From Streblospio benedicti (Eukaryota > Annelida > Polychaeta > Spionida > Spionidae): DNA of 64,000 nucleotides. Shown one piece after another: positions 1-14,105 of this stretch. The stretch lies in contig CM032663.1 of the NCBI GenBank assembly GCA_019095985.1, positions 18,699,649 through 18,763,648 on the forward strand. The letters are read 5' to 3'. A program made the translations under genes and the position numbers. Numbering within the stretch: position 1 is the first letter of the stretch; every line of letters begins with the position of its first letter. Under the pieces are notes generated by a model. That model saw only the letters and a list, made by a program, of their open reading frames with translations, searched no databases and was not told where the DNA came from.

Positions 1-1315
1 ATTAATAATTCCATGCTGTCAGGTATAATTAACAATTACCTTCTGAGGTAGTAGGTTAACTGTCAACCTAACATGACTTATGCACGCGGTTATTGCAACG
101 CTGACATCAGTATTTGATATGAAATTCACGGTTATGAACCTACATAAATATTCCATAATATGAAATTCTACTTTGTTTTGTGTTTTGCTGTTTATTGCAC
201 TAACAGTTACGGTGAGTTACCCATATTACAATGAACTCGTCAAAGTTTATCTCACAATGTCAACCCAAATAAAATACGCCCATGCTTTAACGTATACTGA
301 TATGTAAAACTTCAACCACTGCCTAATGACTAAGAAAACAGTTATCGGTGTTCACACCTCGTAATTACAGGTGGCGTCTCGGTGTATTTACTCTGGAGCA
401 GTAAGACACGCTGCCGCTGACATCACGCTATGTAATCCTCGCTCCCATATAGACGCCATACTTCACATGACGTCCACTGGGAGATAAGATTAGGTCGAGG
501 ATGATTTATAACGCAGAAGAAATTCACAATATGCAGTTGCAATGCGCGGCAAATGAAATAATGAGCAACACGTTACCTTGAAGATAACATTTGGACAGTT
601 AGCCTTCAACGTGACAGCAGATGATAAATGGTTCGGGATTTGACTCGTGCGCGCCATTCCAAATTCGCCTCTGATTATGATAACGCGTGTCCGTCACAGC
701 GTAATTAACAAGTCTTATGGAGGGTGACGTCTGTGTGTGGTAGGTTAACGTACACCCAGCTGTACTGGTCTGTTACGTTAGTCACTGTTCATTAGTCTGA
801 TGTTGGATTATCGAGGTCAAACACAGCTCAACCAATGGAAATATAGTTTGCGCATTTTTCTCAGCTGTACATGCACAAAAGAAACATTCAAATTTTCACA
901 GGGTTTGATTAATATCCTAGCCTGCTGTGTGCAAACCGTAACAACCCCGTATATATTTATCGTACACCCACGTGCTGACAAAAAGGTGGTTGGCTCCCCT
1001 GTTCTGAAGTAAATATCCCTTTTAATAGACAGGTGAAAAATTGGCCCCAACACGCAGACCTTTTCCACCACTAGAGCAGAGACATTTCACACCCAGACGT
1101 AACAGCTGATGCACGGTGAGCTAAACTGCATATATCAAAGATGATGGGAGGCGCGAGTAACAGAAGCATATGTCAAACTGTACACGGATCAATAATCCAG
1201 ATAGAGAAGGATGAATTAGAGTGGGGAGTAGAAAGGTTTATTAACAGCGTTCGAGCTTTGGTGTGTGCAAGATGCAAAAACAGTTGGGCAAAAAGAGTAA
1301 GAAGTTTAGTTTGCC
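1..1315. other. Intergenic, no gene recognised
   Basis: AT-rich DNA with only short open frames that show no family resemblance. No splice-bounded exon, tRNA or clear repeat was recognised. It precedes the first copy of the 6.4 kb duplicated unit and has no second copy in the window. Confidence 0.5.
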
Positions 1316-4300
1316 TAGTACCTGTGTGGGGTTAACTTTTTTGCTTACTACAAAATGTTACATACAGCTGATATGTTTGCTTTTCTGTGAGTAAAATAAA
1401 CTTGTACTGGAAGGCAAATACTGAGTGTTTGTTCAGTTCACCGATGATATTTCAGCACAGCAGGCAAGTGAATAAATAAACACGGCCTCACTGTTTTCTC
1501 TAAATGTGTGTTAGGGTTTTTAGGTGGCCACAGGCCAAATAACGCAGGAAAAGGGCACTTTAAATTTGTTTGAACACTTGAATATATCGGCTGAGAACCA
1601 GATGTCTACTTGGCCGAGTGTACACACTGTATGTTTTACTAATAACATGGCCCAGCTGCTTGTGACGAGGGCAGCGATGTGCCTCGAAACGTTGGCCGCG
1701 TTGGTGTGACTTTATTTGCACATAGTGTTGAGCTGATAATTATTTCACCATTGAAACATTGTATCTTGCTCATACGACTTATTGTACACTGGATCACAAA
1801 ATATAATCATCCCTCCAAAAGTCAGAGGTAGCCAGCCTACATTGCTATGTGAACGTTTCAAACAGTGCTTCCAGTTAAAAATGGATGCTGGCCTACAGGC
1901 AGTATGTTCTCGTACTACGGCTCTCTGACCATTAGATTGATTAACACAGAGGGAAACATTCGGGGAGAGTTTACCCGAGTGATGGTAAAACTCATCCAAA
2001 AGCAGTCATCGCCCAGAATATATAGTCCGTCAAACATTAATGGATCCATTGAGCCGTCGAGCCTCCAGGCAATGAAACTGACTCTCTGGAGGTGGCCTAT
2101 CAACAACCTAGCTAATGGACCGGGTTCATCTGTGGGACGAAACAAAAACAAAAACCTACAGGCCTATCTTATCGAAATCTCCAAGCTTAGATTTTCCTTT
2201 CAATATTTGCTGAAGACACCACACTCGCAGGTGTATGGTTTTAGTTGTTGCACGTGTACAGCGGGTAAGCGTATACGGAAACGGCAATGAAGAATACTAA
2301 GCAATAATGCATTATAAATACTCAAGACAATCCAGATTAACCTAGTGGCTTAAGATAGATTCCAACTCTCAGCTAATCTGACGTCCAGTGGTTTGCGACC
2401 ACTATTCAAGGCACATGTTTCCAATGTGAGTCAATATCTCCATTTATCTAAGAGGCTTTTATCCCGTAATCCCATATAATCCGAGGTCACAGCACTCACC
2501 TGTCAGTAACAACAAGAATCCAGACAGCAAGTGTTCCATTGCAGCTCTGTAATCCAGCCCTAAGTATATTTTCATGATTGGCGAGTCTTTAATAAACAGC
2601 ACTCAACACGAGTAACATCACAAGGCAGCCGCCTGTATTTATTATCCTTCAGTTAGCTAGCTAATAATGACCGGTGGCATTTAGATTGCATCCAGCCCTG
2701 AATCTGTATCAAAGAGCAGAGGGGAGAAAATCATATCCAGACTTGAATAGACACTATCTGTGAGAATCTAATGCATCCAGGTAGAGCTGTGTCAGACGTG
2801 AAGAGTGGAGTAGTGAACGCGAGAGTAAAGCTATGTGACAGCGCTTGACGGTCAGTTTCCCGCGGGTGAACCACTCTCACCTATCAGAAATTGTGATCAG
2901 ATAACACGTAATAGGTCTTAATTGGTATGCACAGATAGGCAGCCGAAACGTAATCCGTTGTGTGCACGCAGAGAAACCGCAGGAATGACACCCTCCTTCG
3001 GCTAGTTAGTATTTTACTCTTCCACTATACACTACCTGGATGAAGTATAGCCGTATCAAAAACCTACACAGCAAAAACAGAGTCGGAACTGGGGAGTAAT
3101 ATATCCGTAGGAATGTTCATGTGACGTTATTTACGAGCTTTGCTACATGCCCATTTACCCCCGTGAAATTGTGCAGTAAATTTGAGTTTATCTTTTCCTA
3201 CTGTTTTGCCAGACAGTCAAAAAGGTCTTTCTTGTCATTCTTCATCCTCTTCTCACGTACGCTTAAGAAGTCATTTATAAGTACTTCACAACACTTACAA
3301 ATGGTTATCTTCTGACTTTATCTTACGACAAGGACTTCTTAATGGACCCGGTAGCGTTTTTACAATGCTGCCAGTCGTGTCATCAAAAGCTCTTGTGTGG
3401 TGAAGTGCACTTCAGGCAAAGCACCACACCGTTTGTGTGACACACTGATTAGATATATAGTTTTCTAATTTGTGCTTGTATCTCAAATTATCCCTTGAAA
3501 TATTGAGCATTTATGTCATATTTCAATCATACAGCATTATTTACAAATGCTATATGGACCATATACACTACGTGCTTAATATCCAATTTAATAGTCACTT
3601 AAGGCAATCTCTCTTGCGGCGCTTATGAATTACACAGGAGGAGAGGTTCTATACAGCTCAATGGTCACTCTGTATCCTATTGTCAACCTATAGTAAATGA
3701 ATGTTATTGAACATTAGTCCAATGAAAGACTTATGTTATGAATCAAACAGCGTGTGTGTATCTCGAGAAGTCTCGCAGACGATCTGTTTCGTCTGGTGCG
3801 CGTCAATCAAGTTGCGCCGCCTGCGGTTTCGCCCCGCCTCCCTTGGGAGAAGTTAGCAGCAGCCGCCTGGCTTCACGCACACTTGTAGAACACAATGCAA
3901 ACCGAAATGTTATACTGTCCATGATGGCGATCAAGCCCATTCCATTCTGAACGTGATCATATTGGCGATGATTGAAATCAGAAACACTAAAGGTGTTCTC
4001 TTACGTGTGTATAAATGAGATATCGCCATGCCTACCATTGGAATTACATTGCACGAGTGTCGAGTGTAAAGTATATATTTTAACATTTTGACACATCACA
4101 AAAGGCAATTGGAGCTGAAATGCATTAACAATGAGTCTACTTTGATATTATGTAGCGTACTGACGACACAGTCACGTCAATATGTGAGGGTCATATGTCA
4201 ACACATGTATTGGAGTTTGCGAGGTTTTGGGGTGTTTTTTTGGGTGTTTTTCCACGTGCGTCCGCTCGAGTTTGCTTGTGTTTCCCGATGCCTCATACTT

Positions 4301-6353
4301 TTGGTAAGCAAATATGTAGGTGCAACTCAACTCACACTTAAAATTAAATATGTTGCACGCCACAAACCTAATTTTAATAGCAATAATAGGTAAACGAAAC
4401 AGCAAACTACAACTTTATATTATATACAATGAGATAAATGATCAAATAAAACAGAATAATATAGACCACTGCGCTCATACACCTAGCTTTATCCCATAAT
4501 AAAGTGACCGTTTTAATAGTAGTATTTTTTCTAGTTCACCTGTCGCTCTTGTGAAAATGTGAGATAGCGATCACTTTCGTCCGTCCACAATTCATATTTT
4601 GCAAAATAGTTTCTTTATTTTGATTTTCACCAAACTTACACACAGATTGTATGGTTATATGAAATTAATTCTAAAATGTAGATGCACATATTTTAGAGAA
4701 TTTGGTAGATTATAATATTTGCAATGACTATCAATTGAATGCATTCAAGTTGCTTATTATTGTGTTGGAAGACTTCTATTGTTATGGACTGTTTAAAGTT
4801 GCAAAACTAAAGCAGTCATAGCCGACCCAATTTCAGTCCTGCATCCGAATCATTTGCCAATGATCCCACACAATTTCAACACATATTAGAATAAATTATT
4901 TAGGTTCCCTATTATTAAATTCAATAGTTGAGCGTCTATCTCCCACAAGTGATCATCTCCCACTAATTCAAACACCAGTGGCAATTAGATATGCCGGTTA
5001 GAAAATCGGTATGATGGTTTTTTATACATATACATTTGTGATTAATGTTTGGTCTTTGCTCTTGGTTGGTTTATCGAAAAGTATATAATCATAATGGTTT
5101 AATGGAATGCAGTGAATATTTGAATGAAATATTTGGTTCATTATTTTTATTTGTTATCAAATTATAAAAAATATATACACAAGACTGCAAATATTGCATC
5201 TGTTTACAAAGTTAATAAAATTATAAAAAAACAACAATGAGTTGTATCAATAGATACCAAAAGCATTAAAAAGTACATTTACTCTTCAATTGTGAGAAAA
5301 TAGTTCATATTCATATTCCGTATGTGTACCAAGTATGTAGAATACCTTATAGAGAAAATAGTTGTATACTTGATAAAGAAAATGGAAGAAAAAAAACAGT
5401 ACAGCACGGTTTTACAATAACAATGTTACACACATATGCCATAACAGAAATCTTTAGGTTCCATGCACTTGAAATGGAAACTCAGGTACTCAGTTTAATA
5501 TTTGATGTACTTTGAGATTACAACCCGTCACAATCCATGCAAGCTTAGGATCCCAGATTGAAAATTCTTCACTTCCTTCATAAATCTGTGATTCCATTGC
5601 CTTGTGAAAACAGGTGACTTTTACAGTAAGAAAAATGAATATCAATTACATGTATTGGATTGTCAGGTACATGTAATTATAGAAACAATAGCATCATTAA
5701 AAAAACATTTGATACACTCAAATGAGAAATAGATTCTAGAACCATATATTAACCACCGGGATTAACCACATAATAATTTATTAATAAACCATGATTCAGT
5801 GGTCTTAATTAAATTATATTAAGAAAAATTAATAAATTATAAAATAATTAAAAATTATAAAAATAAATCATTAAACACTACATTTGAATAAGTATCTAGT
5901 AAAATAGTAATGATTGTATAAGACTTTTTGCTGACATATCCAGGGGGTGCTGTGGGTATGAATCCCTCCTCCCTATGCCCCTAAATTAAATTTCATTGCA
6001 AATTACAGCCTGAAATCATTGCTGATATATTTGATATGTTACAGTAAAGAAGTTGTGTTCCGATTAATTCTAATCTTGCATTTTATGGGTGATTAAACCA
6101 TTCTTTTTTCACATGCAGATGACCGACCGTAATGGGCACATTCTTTGTCACATTGTCTAAGTAGCTACCGGGTATGTACAGTGAAAAATCAAATGCAACT
6201 GCATCAGTTAATATTACTCTCATAATACATATAGATTTGAGAAAATCTAAAAAGTAAACTTTCGTATGTGCTGATTTTATGGAATTACTCATTTGCTCCC
6301 CTCTGTTCCGAAAACCTAAATCTTTAATCAAAGTATACTTGAGAATATGAGCA

Positions 6354-6491
6354 TTATAGCATAAGTTTTATAAACATTTTAACAACATTTTGAAGCAGTC
6401 CATCATGCAATGATGTTGCAGAATTTATTGTAGCTCCAACGTGTTGCTTCAGCTGAAGTTCAATTGGATAATGGTCACTCACTTTTTTGGC
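6354..6491 (-). pseudogene. Orphan copy of DNase I last exon
   Basis: A 46-codon terminal exon after an acceptor ending TTTACAG, reading AKKVSDHYPIELQL and then a divergent tail to a stop. SDHYP holds the C-terminal catalytic histidine motif of DNase I. It is identical in length and reading to the exon at 12772-12909. The upstream exons of this gene (15580-16250) lie beyond the second copy, so the nearer exon at 12772 is the natural splice partner and this one looks like a spare created by the 6.4 kb duplication. It could still be an alternative 3' exon if the duplication is real. Confidence 0.7.
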
Positions 6492-6985
6492 CTGTAAAGT
6501 AAGAGAAGTAAAATATTTGATAAGTATCAAAACAAATAGTTTCAACAACAATGTTATTATAATTATTTGAAAAAACACAGTCTTTAAAAAATGCTTTCTC
6601 ATAAGTCATAAAAACCATTACATGATTACAAGTTTTAAAAATTCTTTCAAAATGAATTTAAAAATCTAGGATATGCCCAATGACATTAACTGTAATTCTG
6701 CTGATATATCAATAAAGTGTTCCAACACACTCTTTGATAAAAATGTAATTGAAATTCAACCTAACGTATATTAGGGTTCATCCTGGGTTGATAATTCTAA
6801 ATATTTTTGTATATCGTGGTTTTATATAGTAAGTACTGTCATGGTAGTTTTAAACCTCAACAAATTTTGAGAAGGAGTCTGTTGACTTGAAACATGTAAA
6901 AATAATGTAATGTAATAAAGATATGTTTTGATCATTTTAGAATAGTTAACAGCAAAAGAATGAAAAAAGACAAACTAAAACTAAC

Positions 6986-7715
6986 ATGAATCCTGGGTTC
7001 AAAATTATTCATGATTCAAAGATTTACGCTACCTATAGGAACCTACATTGTGCTCTACGACGAGGCTTTGCTGTTTTCTCAACAACAGCTTTGGGAGAAA
7101 TCCGTGTGCACCTTAGTTACTATGCCAGAATATTATCAAGGCTAAGACGACAGAACATGCGCAACTCTACCGAAAGATAATGGTTATAAACTTGGATTTT
7201 TAAGCTTCTTAAACACAAAGTGAGATCGCCTTGACGACTTTTAAACAAAGTGAAGCTAGAGCTAAGGGGTTTATTTATGGAGTTTATCAGAAAAAACTTA
7301 CTTATGTTTGTTTTTCAAGGCACTTAGCATGAACACTTTCTATAAACTTTCAAACCCTCAAAACCATGCTTCTATCGCCCAAGGACATATCCCTGGGCAG
7401 TTAAAGTGGGATTATTTACAAGTGTGTTCTCCTCAGTGCCCATATAAATATATTTGGGAAACAGGTCGGGGCTGTTAACATATGTGTAAAGAAAAAAAAA
7501 ACAAACTGTTTAACATATGGGGGGAAAATTTATCAGTCTTTTTCATGTATTTTCAGTCATATACCCCCAGAACTGCCTTGTAAAATATGTTTTATCAGGA
7601 CTGTCTTTTACGGTTCCGTATTGGTTAGTTGGACTAGTTTTTTCCCACTTCAAATATGTTCATGAAATAGCACACCTGCTACTTCTAGGAAAAAAAAAAG
7701 CATTATTTTGAAAAC
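6986..7715 (+). mobile_element. Penelope-like element fragment, copy in unit 1
   Basis: Degraded counterpart of the Penelope-like C-terminal region at 13438-14105, within duplicated unit 1. The same inverted-repeat arm (about 7018-7095) and the region of the GIY-YIG-type motif can be followed, but more decayed than in unit 2. The right half of the element and its second inverted-repeat arm are absent here, because unit 1 ends at the junction with unit 2. Family assignment rests on the better copy. Confidence 0.5.
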
Positions 7716-7795
7716 TAACTGTTTCAAACACGCAAAAGCCCGCTTCAGTATGCTGATTCAGTTACATGTACTAAGAAATTTGAAGACTTTTCTAA

Positions 7796-10700
7796 TACCT
7801 GTGGGGTTAACTTTTTTTGCTTTACATAAAAATGTTACTGGCGATGTTTTCTTTTTCTGCTAGTAAATAAACTTGCTGGAGAGAGAACAAATCTTAATTG
7901 TTTTGTTCATTTACTGATTGATATTTCAGCACGGCAGGCAGTGAATGAAAATAAACACGGCCTCACTGTTTTCTCTAAATGTGTGGGGTTTTTAGGTGGC
8001 CACAGGCCCAAATAACGCAGGAAAATGGCACTTTAAAATTTGTTTGAACATGAATATCAGCTGAGAACTAGGAGCTGCTTGGCCGAGTGCTTTGTATGTT
8101 TTGCTAATAACATGGCCGCTGGCATGACAGGGGCAGCATTGTGCTCGAGGCACGTTGGCGCGTTTGGTGTGACTTCATTTGCACGCGGTGTTGAGCTGAT
8201 AATTATTTCACCATTGAAACATTGTATCTTGCTCATACGAGTTGTTGCACTGGATCACAGAATATGATGTCCCACTCCAAAGTCAAGAGGTGGCCAGCCC
8301 CTGCATTGCTATGAACGTTTCAAATGGTGCTTCCAGTTAAAATGGATGCTGGCATTATACCACTCTCTCTAGGACACACCCTTGAATACTGTTCTCTGAT
8401 TGGCTGAGAGCCAAAGTCAGCCGGGGATAATTACTCGATGAACCATGGGTGAATTTTGCCCTCTGACAGTAGAAGCGTCCGCCATTTTGAAGCCGTCTTA
8501 TAAAAAATAAAATCAACTATATTTACGTTACTACACAGATTTTCATACACACAGGTAGAAAAATAGCCACGACAATATTAATCCCCCATACTACTAGTAC
8601 TAATAGTTAAATTTGAACCGGATTAGGGAGCATATTAATGCAGCCAACCGTGAACTGTTTAGACTAGTATCGGTGTGTTGAAATTCGTCATAGTTGAACG
8701 AATCTTTTGATTGTTCAGAATTAATTTGTAAGTAAAAACATGCTTTGCAACTGTAATAAACCTAGTGTTATTAGGTTCAGTGATTAAAATTGCTTAAACA
8801 AATGTTAAACCGGATAATGCTAATAATGTGTGCAAAACCAGCAGAAGGTAATATGACGTCTCATTCGGTGTGGCCAATGTGGAGCTTTTCCCATCTAATA
8901 AAAAATCTGTTTGTGAAGGTTAATCGTGGTATAATGAATATTTGTCATGTTTTTCGGCCATTATAAAATATGCATGAATCAATGCCCTCATTTGTTGAAT
9001 ATTGCCCTCTAAAGGCTTTTAGCTCGGGCAATATTCAGCAAAATTCAGCATTGGGTCTTTAATGACAGCACTCAACACAGTATCTGAAAGAACGGCCATG
9101 TATTTGACCATAAGTTAGCTAGCTAATAAAACCATGACCTGAATCTGTATCAAATATCAGAGGGCAGAAAATCATATCAGACTTGAATAGACACTATCTG
9201 TGAGTTTCTAATGCATCCAGGCAGAAAAATGATAGACGATGAAGAGTGGACAAGTCACGCGAGATTCGGGCTATGTGACTTGTCTTGACGGTCAGTTTCC
9301 CCATGGGTGAACCACTCTCACCTATCATGGTTTTGTGATCAGATAACACGTAATAGGTCTTAATTGGTATGCAGATAGGCAGCAGCTATAATCCGTTGTG
9401 AGGGCAGAGAAACCGCAGGAATGACACCCTCCTTCGGCAGTTAGTATTTTACTCTTCCACTATACACTACCTGGATGAAGTATAGCCGTATCAAAAACGT
9501 ACACAGCAAAAACAGAGTCGGAACTGGGGAGTAATATATCCGTAGGAATGTTCATGTGACGTTATTTACGAGCTTTGCTACATGCCCATTTACCCCCGTG
9601 AAATTGTGCAGTAAATTTGAGTTTATCTTTTCCTACTGTTTTGCCAGACAGTCAAAAAGGTCTTTTCTTGTCATTCTTCATCCTCTTCTCACGTACGGCA
9701 AAAGTCATTTATAAAGTACTTCACAACACTTACAAATGGTTATCTTCTGACTTTATCTTACGACAAGGACTTCTTAATGGACCCGGTAGCGTTTTTACAA
9801 TGCTGCCAGTCGTGTCATCAAAAGCTCTTGTGTGGTGAAGTGCACTTCAGGCAAAGCACCACACCGTTTGTGTGACACACTGATTAGATATATAGTTTTC
9901 TAATTTGTGCTTGTATCTCAAATTATCCCTTGAAATATTGAGCATTTATGTCATATTTCAATCATACAGCATTATTTACAAATGCTATATGGACCATATA
10001 CACTACGTGCTTAATATCCAATTTAATAGTCACTTAAGGCAATCTCTCTTGCGGCGCTTATGAATTACACAGGAGAGGTTCTATACAGCTCAATGGTCAC
10101 TCTGTATCCTATTGTCAACCTATAGTAAATGAATGTTATTGAACATTAGTCCAATGAAAGACTTATGTTATGAATCAAACAGCGTGTGTGTATCTCGAGA
10201 AGTCTCGCAGACGATCTGTTTCGTCTGGTGCGCGTCAATCAAGTTGCGCCGCCTGCGGTTTCGCCCCCGCCTCCCTTTGGGAGAAGTTGGCAGCAGCCGC
10301 CTGGCTTCACGCACACTTGTAGAACACAATGCAAACCGAAATGTTACACTGTCCATGATGGCGATCAAGCCCATTCCATTCTGAACGTGATCATATTGGC
10401 GATGATTGTAATCAGAAACACTAAAAAAAGGTGTTCTCTTACGTGTGTATAAATGAGATATCGCCATGCCTACCATTGGAATTACATTGCACGAGTGTCG
10501 AAACAAAGTATATATTTTAACATTTTGACACATCACAAAAGGCAATTGGAGCTGAAATGCATTAACAATGAGTCGGATTTGATATTATGTAGCGTACTGA
10601 CGACACAGTCACGTCAATATGTGAGGGTCATATGTCAACACACGTATTAGAGTTTGCGAGGTTTTGGGGTGTTTTTTGGGGTGTTTTCCGCGTGTCCGCT

Positions 10701-13700
10701 CGAGTTTGCTTGTGTTTCCCGATGCCTCATACTTTTGGTAAGCAAATATGTAGGTGCAACTCAACTCACACTTAAAATTAAATATGTTGCACGCCACAAA
10801 CCTAATTTTAATAGCAATAATAGGTAAACGAAACAGCAAACTACAACTTTATATTATATACAATGAGATAAATGATCAAATAAAACAGAATAATATAGAC
10901 CACTGCGCTCATACACCTAGCTTTATCCCATAATAAAGTGACCGTTTTAATAGTAGTATTTTTTCTAGTTCACCTGTCGCTCTTGTGAAAATGTGAGTGA
11001 TAGCGATCACCTTTCGTCCGTCCACAATTCATATTTTGCAAAATAGTTTCTTTATTTTGATTTTCACCAAACTTACACACAGATTGTATGGTTATATGAA
11101 ATTAATTCTAAAATGTAGATGCACATATTTTAGAGAATTTGGTAGATTATAATATTTGCAATGACTATCAATTGAATGCATTCAAGTTGCTTATTATTGT
11201 GTTGGAAGACTTCTATTGTTATGGACTGTTTAAAGTTGCAAAACTAAAGCAGTCATAGCCGACCCAATTTCAGTCCTGCATCCGAATCATTTGCCAATGA
11301 TCCCACACAATTTCAACACATATTAGAATAAATTATTTAGGTTCCCTATTATTAAATTCAATAGTTGAGCGTCTATCTCCCACAAGTGATCATCTCCCAC
11401 TAATTCAAACACCAGTGGCAATTAGATATGCCGGTTAGAAAATCGGTATGATGGTTTTTATACATATACATTTGTGATTAATGTTTGGTCTTTGCTCTTG
11501 GTTGGTTTATCGAAAAGTATAATCATAATGGTTTAATGGAATGCAGTGAATATTTGAATGAAATATTTGGTTCATTATTTTTATTTGTTATCAAATTATA
11601 AAATATATACACAAGACTGCAAATATTGCATCTGTTTACAAAGTTAATAAAATTATAAAAAAAGCAACAATGAGTTGTATCAATAGATACCAAAAAGCAT
11701 TAAAAGTACATTTACTCTTCAATTGTGAGAAAATAGTTCATATTCATATTCCCGTATGTGTACCAAGTATGTAGAATACCTTATAGAGAAAATAGTTGTA
11801 TACTTGATAAAAAAATGGAAGAAAAACAGTAACAGTACAGCACGGTTTTAGCAATAACAATGTTACACACATATGCCATAACAGAAATCTTTAGGTTCCA
11901 TGCACTTGAAATGGAAACTCAGGTACTCAGTTTAATATTTGATGTACTTTGAGATTACAACCCGTCACAATCCATGCAAGCTTAGGATCCCAGATTGAAA
12001 ATTCTTCACTTCCTTCATAAATCTGTGATTCCATTGCCTTGTGAAAACAGGTGACTTTTACAGTAAGAAAAATGAATATCAATTACATGTATTGGATTGT
12101 CAGGTACATGTAATTATAGAAACAATAGCATCATTAAAAAAACATTTGATACACTCAAATGAGAAATAGATTCTAGAACCATATATTAACCACCGGGATT
12201 AACCACATAATAATTTATTAATAAACCATGATTCAGTGGTCTTAATTAAATTATATTAAGAAAAATTAATAAATTATAAAATAATTAAAAATTATAAAAA
12301 TAAATCATTAAACACTACATTTGAATAAGTATCTAGTAAAATAGTAATGATTGTATAAGACTTTTTGCTGACATATCCAGGGGGTGCTGTGGGTATGAAT
12401 CCCTCCTCCCTATGCCCCTAAATTAAAATTTCATTGCAAATTACAGCCTGAAATCATTGCTGATACATTTGATATGTTACAGTAAAGAAGTTGTGTTCGA
12501 TTAATTCTAATCTTGCATTTTATGGGTGATTAAACCATTCTTTTCACATTCAGATGCAGATGACATTCTTTGTCACATTGTCTAAGTAGCTATGTACAGT
12601 GAAAAATCAAATGCAACTGCATCAGTTAATATTACTCTCATAATACATATAGATTTGAGAAAATCTAAAAAGTAAACTTTCGTATGTGCTGATTTTATGG
12701 AATTACTCATTTGCTCCCCTCTGTTCCGAAAACCTAAATCTTTAATCAAAGTATACTTGAGAATATGAGCATTATAGCATAAGTTTTATAAACATTTTAA
12801 CAACATTTTGAAGCAGTCCATCATGCAATGATGTTGCAGAATTTATTGTAGCTCCAACGTGTTGCTTCAGCTGAAGTTCAATTGGATAATGGTCACTCAC
12901 TTTTTTGGCCTGTAAAGTAAGAGAAGTAAAATATTTGATAAGTATCAAAACAAATAGTTTCAACAACAATGTTATTATAATTATTTGAAAAAACACACAG
13001 TCTTTAAAAAATGCTTTCTCATAAGTCATAAAAACCATTACATGATTACAAGTTTTAAAAATTCTTTTCAAATGAATTTAAAAATCTAGGATATGCCCAC
13101 GACATTAACTGTAATTCTGCTGATATATCAATAAAGTGTTCCAACACACTCTTGATAAAATGTAATTGAAATTCAACCAACGTATATTCGGTTCATCCTG
13201 GGTTGATAATTCTAAATATTTTGTATATCGTGGTTTATATAGTAGAGTACTGTCATGGTAGTTTAAACCTCAACAAATTTGAGAAGGAGTCTGTTGACTT
13301 GAAACATGTAAAATAATGTAATGTAATAAAGATATGTTTTGATCATTTTAGAATAGTTAACAGCAAAAGAATGAAAAAGACAAACTAAAACTAACATGAA
13401 TCCTGGGTTTCATTATTCATGATTCAAAGATTTACGCTACCTATAGGAACCTACATTGTGCTCTACGACGAGGCTTTCGCTGTTTTCTCAACAGCTTCTT
13501 TGGGCCGAATCGTGTGTGCACCTTAGTTACTATGCCAGAATATCAAGCTAAGACGACAGAACATGTGCAATCTCTACTGAAAGATAATGGTTATAAACCT
13601 TGGATTTTTAAGCTTCTTAAACACAAAGTGAGATCGTCTGACGACACCAGCAAGGAAGCTAGAGCTAAGGTTCCTGTGTACCCTATTTATGGAGTTTATC

Positions 13701-14105
13701 AGAAAAACTTACTTATGTTTTCAAGGCACTTAGCATGAACACTTTCTATAAACTTTTCAACACCATCAAATCCATGCTTCTATCGCCTAAGGACATATCC
13801 CTGGACAGTTCCAAGAGTGGGATTATTTACGAAGTGTGTTCTCCTCAGTGCCCATATAAATATATTTGGGAAACAGGTCGGACTGTTAACATATGTGTAA
13901 AAGAAAAAAACAAACAAACGTGTTCTAACACCTATAGGGGAACATTTATCAGTCTTTTGCATGTATTTTCAGTCGATATCGACCTCCAGAACTGCCTTGT
14001 AAAAATATGTTGTATCAGGACTGTCTATATACGGATTCCGTATATGGTTAGTTGTCAACCGGACTAGTTTTGACCCACTTCAAATATGTTCATGAATATA
14101 GCACA
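7796..14105. repeat. Duplicated 6.4 kb unit, copy 2
   Basis: Second copy of the unit at 1316-7795. From about 9056 onward the match to copy 1 is near-continuous, including a GC-richer patch around 10200-10340 (copy 1 about 3750-3900) that looks gene-like in base composition but has no consistent frame. Positions 8354-9055 hold about 700 bases not found in copy 1. Only DNase I and Penelope-like sequence was recognised as coding. Confidence 0.85.

Larger units (their letters stand above)
1316..7795. repeat. Duplicated 6.4 kb unit, copy 1
   Basis: First copy of a head-to-tail duplication whose second copy is 7796-14105. Matching landmarks include the GGGGTTAAC stretch at about 1329 and 7803, the TACCTGGATGAAGTATAGCC stretch near 3030 and 9467, and the DNase I last exon at 6354 and 12772. 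The offset is about 6.4 kb throughout. Differences are mostly one- or two-base indels in homopolymers, with some longer ones. An inner stretch (about 1890-2585) is replaced by unrelated sequence in copy 2. Apart from the DNase I exon and Penelope-like remains I see no gene in it. It may be a real tandem duplication or two haplotypes placed in series. Confidence 0.85.

Noticed and set aside
1865-2290. 141-codon plus-strand frame
   Set aside because: No domain, no splice context, and it lies largely in the segment that is replaced in the other tandem copy.
10168-10545. GC-richer 125-codon minus-strand frame and overlapping plus frames
   Set aside because: In copy 1 (3738-3950) indels destroy the frame, and no family resemblance is seen on either strand.
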